This document shows positions 11,786 to 28,312 of a stretch of 64,000 bases of DNA, piece after piece. The first letter of the stretch is position 1; the number at the start of each line of letters is the position of its first letter. The notes under the pieces were generated by a model. That model saw nothing but the letters and a program-made list of their open reading frames with translations. It had not been told where the DNA came from and did no database searches. The stretch comes from Haematococcus lacustris (lineage: Eukaryota > Chlorophyta > Chlorophyceae > Chlamydomonadales > Haematococcaceae), in NCBI GenBank assembly GCA_030144725.1, contig JASKMD010000030.1:5115346-5179345 (forward strand). The letters are read 5' to 3'. Made by a program: the position numbers and the translations under genes.

Positions 11786-12774
11786 GTCTAGGCTAGTTCA
11801 CAGTAGGGCCAGTAGTTACAGCCCTCATGCCACACCAAAATAAAGCAAGAGTTGTAATCAAACAAAGGCTGCGAGCTGTGACAATGCCGAAGAGCTTGTA
11901 AGAGCAAAGTCTAGCTGTAGGCTGTAGTCGCAAGTGTGGATGACATGCGCACATTCCACATGGCATGACGCATGACCTGACAATGCCACCATACCCCTGC
12001 AGGTTCTCCCCACCCTGCATGGCTGCATGGCAGGGGACTGGCCAGGGGGCTGGGCAGGGGGGGCCAGGGCTGCAGCCAGGCTGGGCTGCAGGGCAGGGGG
12101 CTGGGCAGGGTAAGGCAGGCCTGCAGCCAGCCAGTTGCTCAGGGCAGGGGGCTGGGCAGGGGGGGCCAGGGCTGCAGCCAGGCTGGGCTGCAGGGCAGGG
12201 GGCTGGGCAGGGTAAGGCAGGCCTGCAGCCAGCCAGTTGCTCAGGGCAGGGGGCTGGGCAGGGGGGGCCAGGGCTGCAGCCAGGATGTGTCAGCCGCGCT
12301 GAATATTCGCCAATATGCGACCAGCCTAGGCCCACGTCCCACTGAGCTGTGCTACTGAAATGGCCGCCCAGCCATGCCAAAGCCAGGTAAGCCAGGCCAG
12401 GACTGGATGAAAATACCCAACAAGGCGTGGCGAGGCAAGTTGCAGCGGTAGCCAGTTAAGGCAAGACATTCCCAACAAATTAAAGTATACAACCCCTCGC
12501 AAAGGGGATGTGTGTGGGTTGGAGCTGGAGCTTTCGCTACAGGCACACACCAAAATGGCTGAGCTGAAGTGCGCAGTGTGCATTTGGTGTTCAAATTGCG
12601 GTTGTGTGTACTGTCTCTGAAATGGTAGCTCATGAGCCAACAAGGACTGATGCCGATCTGTCTCTACCATGGTGGCTTCAACATTGTACGAAGGAGCATG
12701 CAAGTGTAACGCCAGGCTAATATAACTGACATGAGCAACTGTCAGCCTAGGACTGACACCCTGCCCTGTGTCTG
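11786..12774. other. Intergenic region with a 102-bp tandem repeat
   Basis: No coding exon is supported. It holds the PDCD2 upstream region, the tandem repeat at 12040-12284, and the 3' flank of the phosphodiesterase gene that ends at 12775. No UGUAA was seen in the expected place for that gene. Confidence 0.5.
12040..12284. repeat. 102-bp minisatellite, about 2.4 copies
   Basis: The string 'gggccagggctgcagccagg' starts at 12061, 12163 and 12265, giving a 102-base period with almost no differences. Confidence 0.9.
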
Positions 12775-15630
12775 CTATGCCCGGGCTCCCGGCTGGCTCT
12801 GAGCCACTGGCTGCAAGCCCAGCTGCTGGTATGCCCATGCCTGGAACGCAGCACAGTCCTCCACATTCACAAGGTCCAGTCCCAGGCCCAGCAGCGTGCC
12901 CCACACATCAGGCACGTCAGGGTGGTCCCACACTCTCAGCAGCCGCCCCTGCGCATGGGCTGCCTCGGCCAGGTACCGCAGCCTGGCCTTGTGAGCGGGC
13001 AGCAGCTGGGTAGGGTCTGCGCAGTCCGGCAATGCGCTGTCTGGGTCCCCGTACAAGCCCTGGCTCACCAGGGGCATCACGCTGACAGGCACCCCTGCTG
13101 CTCCTGACCCAGGTTGAATCCCGGGGTGCAGCACTGCAGTGAGGTGGCTGGGCAGCTTGTCCCCCAACATCATTTTTCTTGGCTGTGCAGGGTTCCACTG
13201 TTTCCCCGCATTCCCCGCCCCAGATGGGGTCTCCAGTTCAATTCCCAGGTCTGTCAGCCGGCCGTCAAGGGTCAGCAGCCACGTCCCTTCCTCCTCCACT
13301 TCCTGCCCCTGCTGCCCTGCCACTCCCCGCTGCTTGTGGCGTCCAAGCACAAACTGCGGGGCAGGCCTGTCTCCAGAGAGTACGGCCAGCAGCGCCCCTG
13401 GCCAAGTGTGCCCCTGGCTGTGCCGGCTGAACAGCTGGCCTGGCCCGGTGTAGGCGTTTTGAAAGCTCCACAGCAGGGCCTCGATTGCCTCGTACATCTC
13501 CTCCTCGCTCGCATTCACGCCCCGCTTGCGCTGGCTGCTCAGCTTGCTGTCTAGCAGCAGGATGGCGGGACCAGAGCCCGTCAGGGCGCCTCCTGGCAAA
13601 AGGTGCGGGCATGGGTGCGACAGTGGCATGGGCAGGCAGCACGTGGCAGGGCCTGTGCCTGATCAGCTGTGCTGCACAGGCTTGGGGGACCCACAGCTCA
13701 CACATCTGGCCTGTTGTGTACATTTGCGCAGGGTTGTGTTTGCACTGGCCACCATGCAGCCAGTGTGTTTGGTGGTGTGTGTGATTTGAACACCTGCACT
13801 GACTACTTGCCCTGCTCGTGTCATGCTACTGCCCCAATTGCCTTCACTTGTTGGCCGCCCAGGCCCTATGCCATCTCCTGGGTTCAAGCCATACATGTGC
13901 GTTCTGCCCAGGCGAACTGCCATCCAAGGCAACACAGCATGCCAGAGTGCCAGGGAGGGCACCAGCAGGCGGGGAAGGCGCACACTGGGAGGCGCACACT
14001 GAGCAATACCAGGGAGGCATACCAGGGAGGCATACCACTGAGGCATACCACTGAGCCATACCTATTCAAACCTATTCAAACTTATTCAACAAGGCGCACA
14101 CTGGGCCAGGCCAACAAAACTTATTCAACAAGGAACAACATGTTGGACTGTGGGTAATCTCACTCAGCTACTACAAACATGTTGTGGTAGCCTCGGTCGC
14201 ACCCTTGATGACTACAAACCCCAAATCGATGGCACGTTCCTGGGGGCTAATCCCCCCTGACCACTGGGCAGCTCATCAAAACTAACAGCTTGAATGCTTG
14301 TGAGGCTAACAGCCTGAGCAAACTACTAGGGCCTACGCATTGTTGCGGGCCCGACCATCAATGCCCAAATCTATCAACCATGGGCATTGCTGGGGGGTTT
14401 CGTGTATAGATCCAACCCCGAGCATTGAAACCTTTCACCCCCAGGGTTTGCTATACACAGTAGGTGTGCTCAGCACTTGCTGCCATGCACTGCACCGCGG
14501 TGCCTGGCATTGCAACTGCTCTGCATATGACAGGGAATCTGTCCTGGGAGAGCAGCTAGTGCAGAGCCCGGTGGGGGCCCATTGGGCCCGACCAGCTGTT
14601 GCGCACACTGGGCCAGGCACACTGGGGAGGATGGCAGGGGAACAAGGGCCACGGCCTACCTGGCCGCACGCAGTACAAGGCAGAGTGTGGCAATGGCTGG
14701 GGCACATCATGAGGGTGTGGGTGAGGGGGGCCAGTAGGTCAGGCCAGCCTGGGACCCCACCTGGGTACAGGCGGCCTCCCTGCGCCGCGATGCGCTGGGC
14801 CAAGGGCTGCAGGTAAGCGGGGCCCAGCAAGCGCGAGGGGTCCAGGCTGTCCCAGTCGTGCCCAATCACCAGCTGGGGCTGACCTTGCGTGTCGGGCAGC
14901 AGGTAGCTGCACCCAGCAGCACTATGCTGAGGCTTGACGAAGGCACTGGTGTATGGGAACTGATGAACATGGGCATGTGACGACGGTAGGTTGGCTGGAG
15001 GGTGCGTGCAGGATGGTGGGTTTGGGTTTGCTAATGGACCATGTGAGTGACATCAGAGGTGTCCTCTGTAGGGTTGACTACCTCCGTTGCCGACTGTGAT
15101 GATGTGCTCAGCAGCTGGCAGTTAAGGGCAGGGTGGGGAATGGCACTCAGCAACCTCCCACCACCTATATTACTTCAAGTTCAAGCCGTGGCAGGCCATG
15201 TCAGCAGCAGCCTCAGTGCAGCAGATACAGTGTAGACCGACCAGCTGGTAGGTGTAGGAGCAAAGAGTACCAGGGCTGGCTGCACTCACCAGTCCACCTC
15301 TATGGACTGCAGCCCAGCAGCCAGGGCGCCAACCAGAGGGGTGGGCTTGGCCTCATCATTGTGGCTGCAGTGCGAAGTGGCCACGGGGTCCAATGGTGGT
15401 GGACAGTATGTAGCGGTGTAGCCTGACCTGTACTATGGGTGGGATCCTAAAGAATTTTGTCCAAGTCGCACAAACGCGCAAGCCTTGGGCCGCCCTCGGC
15501 AGCAGGCGTACCTGTGACCCATTAACGGAAGAACGGGAGGGCCTCCACTGGGCGGTGCTTGCGATCCACTCATCACCGCCGAGAACACGAGCAGCACCCC
15601 CACGAACACGCGGCTGCTGTCAGGCAGCAT
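12775..15630 (-). CDS. PI-PLC-like phosphodiesterase, AIM6-like, secreted
   Basis: Four exons fit in phase: 15512-15630, 15290-15427, 14761-14906 and 12775-13592; 406 residues. The start at 15630 begins MLPDSSRVFVGVLLVFSAVM, a likely signal peptide. Family marks in order: SHCSHNDEAKPTPLVGALAA then SIEVDC (the H-N-D and E-x-D metal and catalytic segment), LVIGHDWDSLDP (the GHD motif), a strand ILLLDSKLS, LLAVLSGDRPAP, a DGRLTDLGIE loop, and LLRVWDHPDVPDVWGTLLGL followed by GLDLVNVED, the standard last strand and helix of the barrel. These are the PI-PLC/glycerophosphodiesterase superfamily branch that includes yeast AIM6 and many bacterial secreted proteins. The substrate is unknown. Intron 3 carries an R1 repeat copy (about 14083-14300). 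Membrane or extracellular location is inferred from the leader only. Confidence 0.87.
13990..14345 (-). repeat. R1 repeat copy with short direct repeats, in phosphodiesterase intron 3
   Basis: Short imperfect repeats ('accagggaggcat', 'ccactgaggcat', 'cctattcaaa') lead into a standard R1 copy: 'caacaaggaacaacatgttg', 'gggtaatctcactcagctac', 'tcgcacccttgatgactaca', 'ggcacgttcc', 'catcaaaactaacagcttga'. It ends beyond 'attgttgcgggcccgaccatc', which also follows R1 at 24800. Confidence 0.8.
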
Positions 15631-15782
15631 AGCGCGGGGTCCAAACGTTTGCTTCTTAGAGAATATGCGTCGGCATGTCGCAATTCTCTCACAGTCATGC
15701 ACGTTGGGGCAGCTGGTTTACATTCATGAAATGTGGGTTCAAGCAAAACCAGGGACCAAGCCCTAGGGCCGCGAAGCATTCG

Positions 15783-17463
15783 TCAGAAGTGTCGGCGCAG
15801 CACCCGGCGGTCGCCTAACGCGTCCCAGGTCACGCGCTGAACCTCCGGGGCGCATGGCAGCAGCAGGCGCTGCCAGAAGGTGCGCGACACTGGCGGCTCC
15901 GCCCGCCAAAACCAGCCCTGGCAACGCGGTGACTCGGACGTGCCCCAACACCCTGCAGCAGCCGGCAACGCGCATGGCGCCCCTCCTCAACCAACACCCT
16001 GACACGCAGAGGCCCACCTGGCTGTGTGCATGCGGGCGTGTGTGTGTGTGTGTAAATATATGTGTGCGTGTGCATGTGCGTGTGTGTATGTGTTTGTGCG
16101 CATGACGAGGGAAAGGGGGCAAACTAGGTCAAACCCTCTCCTGTGCCTTCTGAAAAGACACTGCCTATCAGCTGCTGAAACCTACAGTCCCCTTGCTCCT
16201 ATACCATGCAGGAAGGAGTCATGCAGGGTGCAGCAAGTCGTCCTCAAACACTTGCTATCCCAGTCAGTGATGCACCAGGGGCTAGCAGCCCTGACAGCCC
16301 TATCTCACTGCCTCTCCAACATGCGCCCAATCTTGGTTGGGGGCTTGGATGAGAGCCCCACACAGTGGGTAAGAGTGAGGTACCAGTGACAATGTCATTG
16401 GTGAAATGATATGTGGCAGTAGCAACGGGCGATGTGATGCTGTCACAGTCGCAGCAGCAATGCAAAGCAAGGCACCGTGGCAACAAGGTGAAAGCATGGG
16501 CTGTGAGCTTGGATTGACCTGAAAACAGCTGCCAAGGGGAGAGGTCCTCCTCCACCTCCACCTCTGGCTCCACACCCACATGGACCCCTGCAAGTGGGTC
16601 ATCATGCCTGACTGGGCGCGGTGTCTGCACCCACACTGCCACTACAGCAGCCGGGGCTGCCACAACTGGCTTCAGTTGCATACATATGCTGGGCTGCCGC
16701 TGCCTGGCCCAAGACAGGTTGACATGAAGCTGCCAGGCAAGGGTGTGAGGCAAGGGTGTGTGGCGCCAGACCTGTGCAACCTGGCTCCTAGCAGCTCCAG
16801 TCATGACTGCCAGCCATCTAGGATCGCAGCTGTGGGCTCAATGACAGTGCACTCCTATGGCTGCTGCCCCTGCCGCCCCTGCCAACCCTGCTACTGCTAC
16901 TGCTGCCCCTGCCAACCCTGCTACTGCTGCCAACCCTGCTACTGCTACTGCTGCCCCCCCTGCCCCCCCTGCCACCCCTGCCCCTTCCACCCCTGCCCCT
17001 GCCGCCCCTGCCCTTTCCACCCCTGCCCCTGCCGCCCCTGCCCCTTCAAACCCTGCCCCTGCCGCCCCTGCAGCTTCCCACCGCTCTCTCCCTGGCCTGG
17101 CCGCAGTGCTGTCCGTTCTCCGTGTAAGACACCGCCCTGCTGGTCCATCAGCCCGGTAGAGGTCACCGCTGCCTGCAGCTCCGTGACCAGACAGCGGCTG
17201 CGTGGGGCTGCGGGGCTGGTCTGCTGGACTAGCTCTGTTGCTCGCCCTGAGACGCCAGGAGGGGAGCAGGGCAGGGTGCAGCCACGGCTGGGCACTTGCA
17301 GCCAGCTGCTACCCCACTCCTGAGCAGTGGCAGCAGCAGCAACAGCAGCTGCTTTGGTGGCTTCAAAGGCCGCAGCAAGGGCAGCGACAGGGGCAGAAAG
17401 AGCAGCAGCAGTGGCAGGGGCAGGTGAAGTGGGTGGGTGGGTGGCTGCTCGCTTACAGTGCAC
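15783..17463 (-). CDS. Candidate unrecognised gene (poorly resolved)
   Basis: Several open minus-strand blocks look exon-like but I could not join them convincingly: 17300-17463 (Ala-rich, starting MHCKRAATHPP), 16540-16700 (VVAVWVQTPRPVRHDDPLAG then EVEVEEDLSPWQLFSGQ before a GT donor), 15960-16010 (PLRVRVLVEEGRHARCRLLQ) and 15783-15910 (RTFWQRLLLPCAP then RVTWDALGDRRVLRRHF and a stop). Composition looks coding, with acidic and aromatic residues and no simple repeat, but no family was recognised. Other frames cannot be excluded, and the region also holds a GT-rich microsatellite (16030-16100) and a proline-like repeat (16860-17070). Confidence 0.25.
17453..17457 (-). promoter_or_regulatory. 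UGUAA polyadenylation signal for the VPS62-like gene
   Basis: TGTAA on the minus strand 86 bases after the stop codon at 17543. Confidence 0.5.
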
Positions 17464-17542
17464 TGCAGGGCAGGCCTAAGCGGTGTGTGCGGCATCGTAC
17501 AATCGCACACTGGGTTTAAACCAGCTCAGGGGCAGCTTGCAG

Positions 17543-23781
<6,239 letters not shown>

Positions 23782-24569
23782 GAATAGGTGGCTGACTCAT
23801 AGGCTCGGTGTGACATCCCTGCCTGCTTGTTATGCAGGCCTGGCGTCACGACAGGTTATTGTCGGTGAGGTTGGGCAACAGGCTTGCGGTGCAAGAGCTT
23901 CAAAGGCCTTTACGAGTCGGGGATTAACCTCCACGGCTTTTCCCTCTTCACAACTCACTTGTCCGACATTACGGCGACCTGCCGCCTGCACCCCGTAGGT
24001 GCAGCAGCATCCTAGCCCCTTTCAACATCCTCATCCTCGGTCACACATGGCCGCACTGTAGAACCCGCACCCCCTGACGCACCTGCTGCTCTTCAAGAGA
24101 GCGCACGTCGATGAGCAGCAAGTTTGGGTCGCGTGCCTGTATGCACACTTGGAACATGGAAATGAGGAAAAAAGAAAAACCAGGAAATAAACAAGAAAAG
24201 CAGGAAATAAAAAAGCAATTAGCGATTCACAAAGCAAATACAGCACAAAACTAAGCAAGGCGCAATAAATGCAGCGAAACAGACAGGGGGTGTGTGTGCG
24301 CTAGAATATGCATAGGGTAGGTTAGGGCTCTAGCGACTCCTAGGGTTAGGGACCCAGGTTAGGGACACACACCGGTCACTGACTCTTGTGGAGAAGTGTA
24401 GGGGCTCCACAGGAGGATAGGGCTACAGGACGGCCTGTAGAACGTTGACTGCTGGCCACTAATCCCATTCTTGTTCAATTGTGCAACGACACATGTTCAA
24501 GATCTTTTCTTGAGCCCTGGGAGGATAAGACATGGTACAGGAGGGGAATTATTAATTCTTTTGACCATA

Positions 24570-24780
24570 CCCAGACAAACAAAACTCATTCACCAAGGAA
24601 CAACATGTTTGCCTGTGAGTAATCTCACTCAGCTACTCCAATCACATTGAAGCATCCTCGATCGCACCCTTGATGACTACCAACCCCACACCGGTGGCAC
24701 GTTCCATCCCAGCCAACTGGGGATCACTGGGCACCTCATCAAAACTAACAGCTTAATGCTTTGTAAGGCTGTGTAAACTA
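24570..24780 (-). repeat. R1 repeat copy, directly 3' of a Fanzor-like remnant
   Basis: Plus-strand marks: 'aaaactcattcaccaaggaa', 'caacatgtttgcctgtgagt', 'gaagcatcctcgatcgcacc', 'ggtggcacgttcc', 'cacctcatcaaaactaacag'. It lies directly downstream, in minus-strand sense, of the coding remnant at 24790-25400. Confidence 0.85.
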
Positions 24781-24789
24781 CAAGGGCCT

Positions 24790-25400
24790 ATAGGCCCTTA
24801 GATGCATTGTTGCGGGCCCGGCCATCAATACCCCGCCGGTACTCTGCAGCCCGGTGTAACCTCTGCCTGACTTTGGGCAGCCGGTCGTTGACCAGCTCGT
24901 AGCCCTGCTGGTACTTCTTTGCCAATGGGTGGCAGAGCCTCCAGGTCCTTCCAGCTGCACAGCTCCAGGGGGCGCTGCATGCTCTCCCTAATGCGCTGCA
25001 AGTTCAGGCACCCGTTGGTGTCCCGGTCCAGCCACCTGGCCCATTGGGGGGCCTGGGGTCGTGGGGCTGGGCCAGGTGCTGCAGGGAGGGGCTGGGCCTG
25101 AGCTGGGGGAGGGAGGGAGGCCTGGGCGGGGGGGGCCTGGGCTGGGGGAGGGGGGGGGTCATGGGCAAGGGCAGGGGAGGGTGGGACCTATCGACTCCAC
25201 CAACCAGCCCATCGACTCCACCACCTCCCAGCACTATTCACCCTATTAAACTTGACCCTTCCCAACCCTCTCACCTAAAGGACCTCAGGGAGGGCCTCAT
25301 TGGGGTTGCTGTAGGCTGAGTTGACTAGGCTGGTGTGGAACTCATTCACATCCCAGCTGAGAACTGCCTCCTTAAACAGCTGCCCCACAGGCCAGTGCCA
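24790..25400 (-). pseudogene. Fanzor-like (TnpB-type) family 2 nuclease remnant
   Basis: Minus-strand pieces in order: LSWDVNEFHTSLVNSAYSN (about 25355-25295), a G-rich gap, RWLDRDTNGCLNLQRIRES (about 25050-24990), RPLELCSWKDLEALPPIGKE, then LVNDRLPKVRQRLHRAAEYR. The first matches the VDEFRTS-type segment carrying the RuvC-II glutamate in the Fanzor-like copy at 29165-31341. The second is the RuvC-III-type D-R-D-x-N-x-x-L-N motif of TnpB/Fanzor proteins. The reading frame is broken between the parts and the zinc-finger stretch is replaced by G-rich sequence, so it is not functional. Confidence 0.6.
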
Positions 25401-25479
25401 GGACACGGTCTGGCCACAGGCTACGCTGTGTGCACACGGGAGGAGGGACAGGCAGCGGAGCAGCTTTGAAGTGTCAAGC

Positions 25480-25645
25480 TGTTAGTTTTGGTGAGGTGCT
25501 CAGTGGCCTAGGGGGAACGTGCCATCGGTGTGGAATTTGTAGTCATCAAGGTTGCGACCGAGGATGCTTCAGTGTGATTGTAGCGGAGTAAAATAACCCA
25601 CCGGCAAACATGTTGTTCCTTGTTGAATGAGTTGTGTTTGTCTGG
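25480..25645 (+). repeat. R1 repeat copy
   Basis: It contains 'gttttggtgaggtgctcagt', 'tgcgaccgaggatgcttcag', 'ggcaaacatgttgttccttg' and 'ttgaatgagttgtgtttgtc'. Confidence 0.85.
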
Positions 25646-26269
25646 CCACAGCCATCCAGTCTGATTGATAATCTGCAAGCACATGTGGTTAGTCCGGCCG
25701 CTCGGACCATGGGTCATGGGGTGACCTCGACTGGGCCGGACCCCGATCCGAGTGGCCTTGGCGCGTGTACCGAGCTGCCACCGCCGTTGCCCCGCGCTGG
25801 CGCACCTAGTCATGTGGGCGAAAAGGCCTGTGACCGTCTGGGCCGACTGGGCCGACTGGGCGTGACAGCTGGTGGTTGGTGGTTGGAGCCAAGCAACGTA
25901 GTTCCTTCGTGTTCCTTAGTGATTACCTTGTTTCGAATCGAGTATGTTGCGATGTGGGTCGTTGCGGCGTGGACCTAAACTGTAACCCCTGACCGTGAAC
26001 AAAACTCAGGAACCGTGCAGCAGCTCGCTCTAAGCGTACGCATAGAGCTGTCACCCGTTGCACCCACGTACAGAGCAGAAAGCATACTCGTCTCTAGAGG
26101 TGCAAACAGTGCGTCAAGTGCCCCAAGTCTAGGAGGACAAGTCCACAACCCCGTGACATTCAGCCCCAAGCTCTAAGGCATAGATTGTTCAGTCATACAT
26201 GTACAGTTGCTTGCTGCACAGTGTGTGTGGATGCGCAGCTCCTGCATAGCACTTATACAGTGGTGCTGG

Positions 26270-27060
26270 TGCATGGTGGTGGGGCATGTGCTCCTGGCAT
26301 GTGGTGGTGGTGGTGGGGCAGGTGCTCTTGGCATGTGGTAGTGATGATGGTGGTGGGGCAGGTGCTCCTAGCATATGGTGGTGGTGGTGGGGGGGGCAGG
26401 TGCTCCTGGCATGTGGTAGTGATGGTGGTGGTGGGGCAGGTGCTCCTAGCATATGGTGGTGGTGGTGGGGGGGCAGGTGCTCTTGGCATGTGGTAGTGAT
26501 GGTGGTGGTGGGGCAGGTGCTCCTAGCATATGGTGGTGGTGGTGGGGGGGCAGGTGCTCTTGGCATGTGGTAGTGATGGTGGTGGTGGGGCAGGTGCTCC
26601 TAGCATATGGTGGTGGTGGTGGGGGGGGCAGGTGCTCCTGGCATGTGGTAGTGATGGTGGTGGTGGGGCAGGTGCTCCTAGCATATGGTGGTGGTGGTGG
26701 GGGGGCAGGTGCTCTTGGCATGTGGTAGTGATGGTGGTGGTGGGGCAGGTGCTCCTAGCATATGGTGGTGGTGGTGGTGGGGCAGGTGCTCCTAGCATAT
26801 GGTGGTGGTGGTGGGGGGGCAGGTGCTCCTGGCATGTGGTGGTGGTGGTGGTGTGGCAGATGCTCCTAGCATGTGGTGGTGGGGGGGGGGGAGGTGCTCT
26901 TGGCATGTGCTAAGGATGGTGGTGGTGGGGGGATGCTCCTGGCATGTGGTGGGGGTGTTCCTGGCATGTGTGTGTGGGGGGGGGCGGGTACTCCTGGCAT
27001 GTGTTGTGTGTGGGGGGGGGCATGTTCTCCCGGCATGTGGTGGTGGTGGTGGTGGGGCAC
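26270..27060. repeat. GT/GGT-rich minisatellite, about 77-base and shorter period
   Basis: Units of the type 'ggtggtggtggggcaggtgc' followed by 'tcctagcatatggtgg' alternate with 'tcttggcatgtggtagtgat'. A 77-base higher-order period covers 26370-26760; shorter and more diverged units follow to 27060. Confidence 0.9.
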
Positions 27061-27157
27061 CATTAAATGGATGGATTAGACGAGGAAGAGGAGCTTTTGT
27101 TTACAACTTTTGTTTACAGCGAAGCATGAGCATGAACAAAGGCTAGGCCACTCAGTT

Positions 27158-27781
27158 CTATTTCTTGCTAGCCACACGTGTGGCCTTGCGGACCCTGCCT
27201 TGCACATCATTAATATGCTTTGCAGCCTGCTTGTAGAGGTCCTTGGTGGCCTTGGGTAGCTGGCCCCATGCAGCCATGGCCTGCTGCATGGCATGCTTTT
27301 TGTGGGCTCCTGCTATGCTGGCAAACACATTGCAGCTGTTCAAGATGCCATGGCTCGGGTTTCTGGCACCAAGGCTGAGAAAGGCTGTCACGATGTCCTC
27401 TGTTGTGGTGGGAGAAGCTCTTGCCCCACTTCCAGCAGCTGTCAGAGCCTGAGGGGGGGTGGCAGGTGACCAGGCTGCCCCCCTGCCAACAGCTGCCAGG
27501 GCCTGGGGGGAGGTGGCAGGTGACCAGGCTGCCCCCCTGCCAACAGCTGCCAGGGCCTGGGGGGAGGGGGCAGGGGGCAGCCCAGCTCCCCTGCCAGGGC
27601 CTGGGGGGAGGTGGCAGGTGACCAGGCTGCCCCCCTGCCAGCAGCTGCCAGGGCCTGGGGGGAGGTGGCAGGTGACCAGGCTGCCCCCCTGCCAGCAGCT
27701 GCCAGGGCCTGGGGGGAGGTGGCAGGTGACCAGGCTGCCCCCCTGCCCTGGCACACATATGTGTAAGGTATAATTTAGCAA
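27158..27781 (-). CDS. Unrecognised ORF with 18-residue tandem repeats and a basic C-terminus
   Basis: An open minus-strand frame ends at a stop at 27158. Its upstream half is a 54-bp tandem repeat (27430-27770) reading as PPGPGSCWQGGSLVTCHL units. The downstream half is not repetitive: TEDIVTAFLSLGARNPSHGI, then AMAAWGQLPKATKDLYKQAA, ending RVRKATRVASKK. The W-x-x-L...K-x-x-Y-x-x-A pattern recalls an HMG-box helix but the domain is not convincing. It may be the tail of a mobile-element protein. No start or splice structure can be assigned. Confidence 0.3.
   Translation of the reverse strand: MLNYTLHICVPGQGGSLVTCHLPPGPGSCWQGGSLVTCHLPPGPGSCWQGGSLVTCHLPPGPGRGAGLPPAPSPQALAAVGRGAAWSPATSPQALAAVGRGAAWSPATPPQALTAAGSGARASPTTTEDIVTAFLSLGARNPSHGILNSCNVFASIAGAHKKHAMQQAMAAWGQLPKATKDLYKQAAKHINDVQGRVRKATRVASKK
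27430..27770. repeat. 54-bp minisatellite, about 6 copies
   Basis: 'ggcaggtgaccaggctgccc' starts at 27461, 27515, 27613, 27667 and 27721; the spacing is 54 bases except for one shortened unit (27560-27610). Confidence 0.9.
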
Positions 27782-27839
27782 CAGCTTGCCGGGAGTAGGA
27801 GCATGAGCTGACTTTGGTTGGCTACTGCTTAGCTCCAGG

Positions 27840-28200
27840 CAGCTGCTACTAGGCCTTACCCTTGATCAGAACCCAGCCACCACGCGTTGCTTGCCACGGT
27901 ATAAGCGAAAGCTGGCAATGGCCCAACGTGGCGTCGAAATCTCGGCCCACACAGCGCCGTACGTCGCCATGACGGTGACTGCAAACCGCCGGTATGTGGC
28001 CAGCGACGTAGGTTGCTGACTTGCGACAAGGCGTGAATTTGCGGCTTCTTTTGGTGGCCTGGGCCTTGGATGCCGCTGGCCCAGTAGGTACCGGATATGG
28101 GCGACCTGTATGGGCGACCTGTGACCACACAGAGACACCCGTGCCATAAACGTAAGTATATAGGATGTAGTGTGCATCCAAGTTCAAAAGACATGGCTCT
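27840..28200 (-). other. Fragment of an unrecognised, possibly mobile-element, protein
   Basis: An open minus-strand stretch reads SLATYRRFAVTVMATYGAVW then RWAIASFRLYRGKQRVVAGF. It has the feel of a strand-loop-helix segment of a transposon nuclease but no diagnostic motif. It is recorded only because it is neither repeat nor obvious intron. Confidence 0.2.
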
Positions 28201-28240
28201 ATGGGCTGTTTGTACATCCAGCAACGCATCCAATCTAATC

Positions 28241-28312
28241 TTCCGACTAGCACAGTGGTAGTGCGGTGGGCCCATAACCCACAGGTCCGATGATCGAAAC
28301 ATCGGTCGGAAA
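28241..28312 (+). tRNA. Initiator-type tRNA-Met (CAU)
   Basis: A full 72-base cloverleaf: acceptor stem TTCCGAC with GTCGGAA (7 of 7 pairs), D stem GCAC/GTGC, anticodon stem GTGGG/CCCAC with loop CCCATAA (anticodon CAT), variable loop AGGTC, and T stem CGATG/CATCG with loop ATCGAAA. Three G:C pairs at the base of the anticodon stem and A instead of T at position 54 are initiator marks in eukaryotes. The first pair is T:A and not the usual A:T. No intron. A T-rich run (TTCTTTT) after the last base fits a Pol III terminator. Confidence 0.95.

Larger units (their letters stand above)
23782..26180. other. Gene-poor gap with repeat copies and a Fanzor-like remnant
   Basis: No complete gene is supported. 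Contents: an isolated rhodanese-like exon candidate (24083-24136, minus), an A-rich stretch (24160-24270), short TTAGGG-like motifs (24318-24368), R1 copies at 24570-24780 and 25480-25645, and a Fanzor-like family 2 remnant at 24790-25400. I see nothing recognisable in 25650-26180, although its composition differs from its neighbours. Confidence 0.5.

Noticed and set aside
24318..24368. Telomere (TTAGGG repeats), also near 28410 and 59840
   Set aside because: Only two or three irregular units at each place; interstitial and too short to be telomeric.
26189..26913. CRISPR-like array
   Set aside because: The repeats are contiguous minisatellite units without unique spacers, and the genome is eukaryotic.
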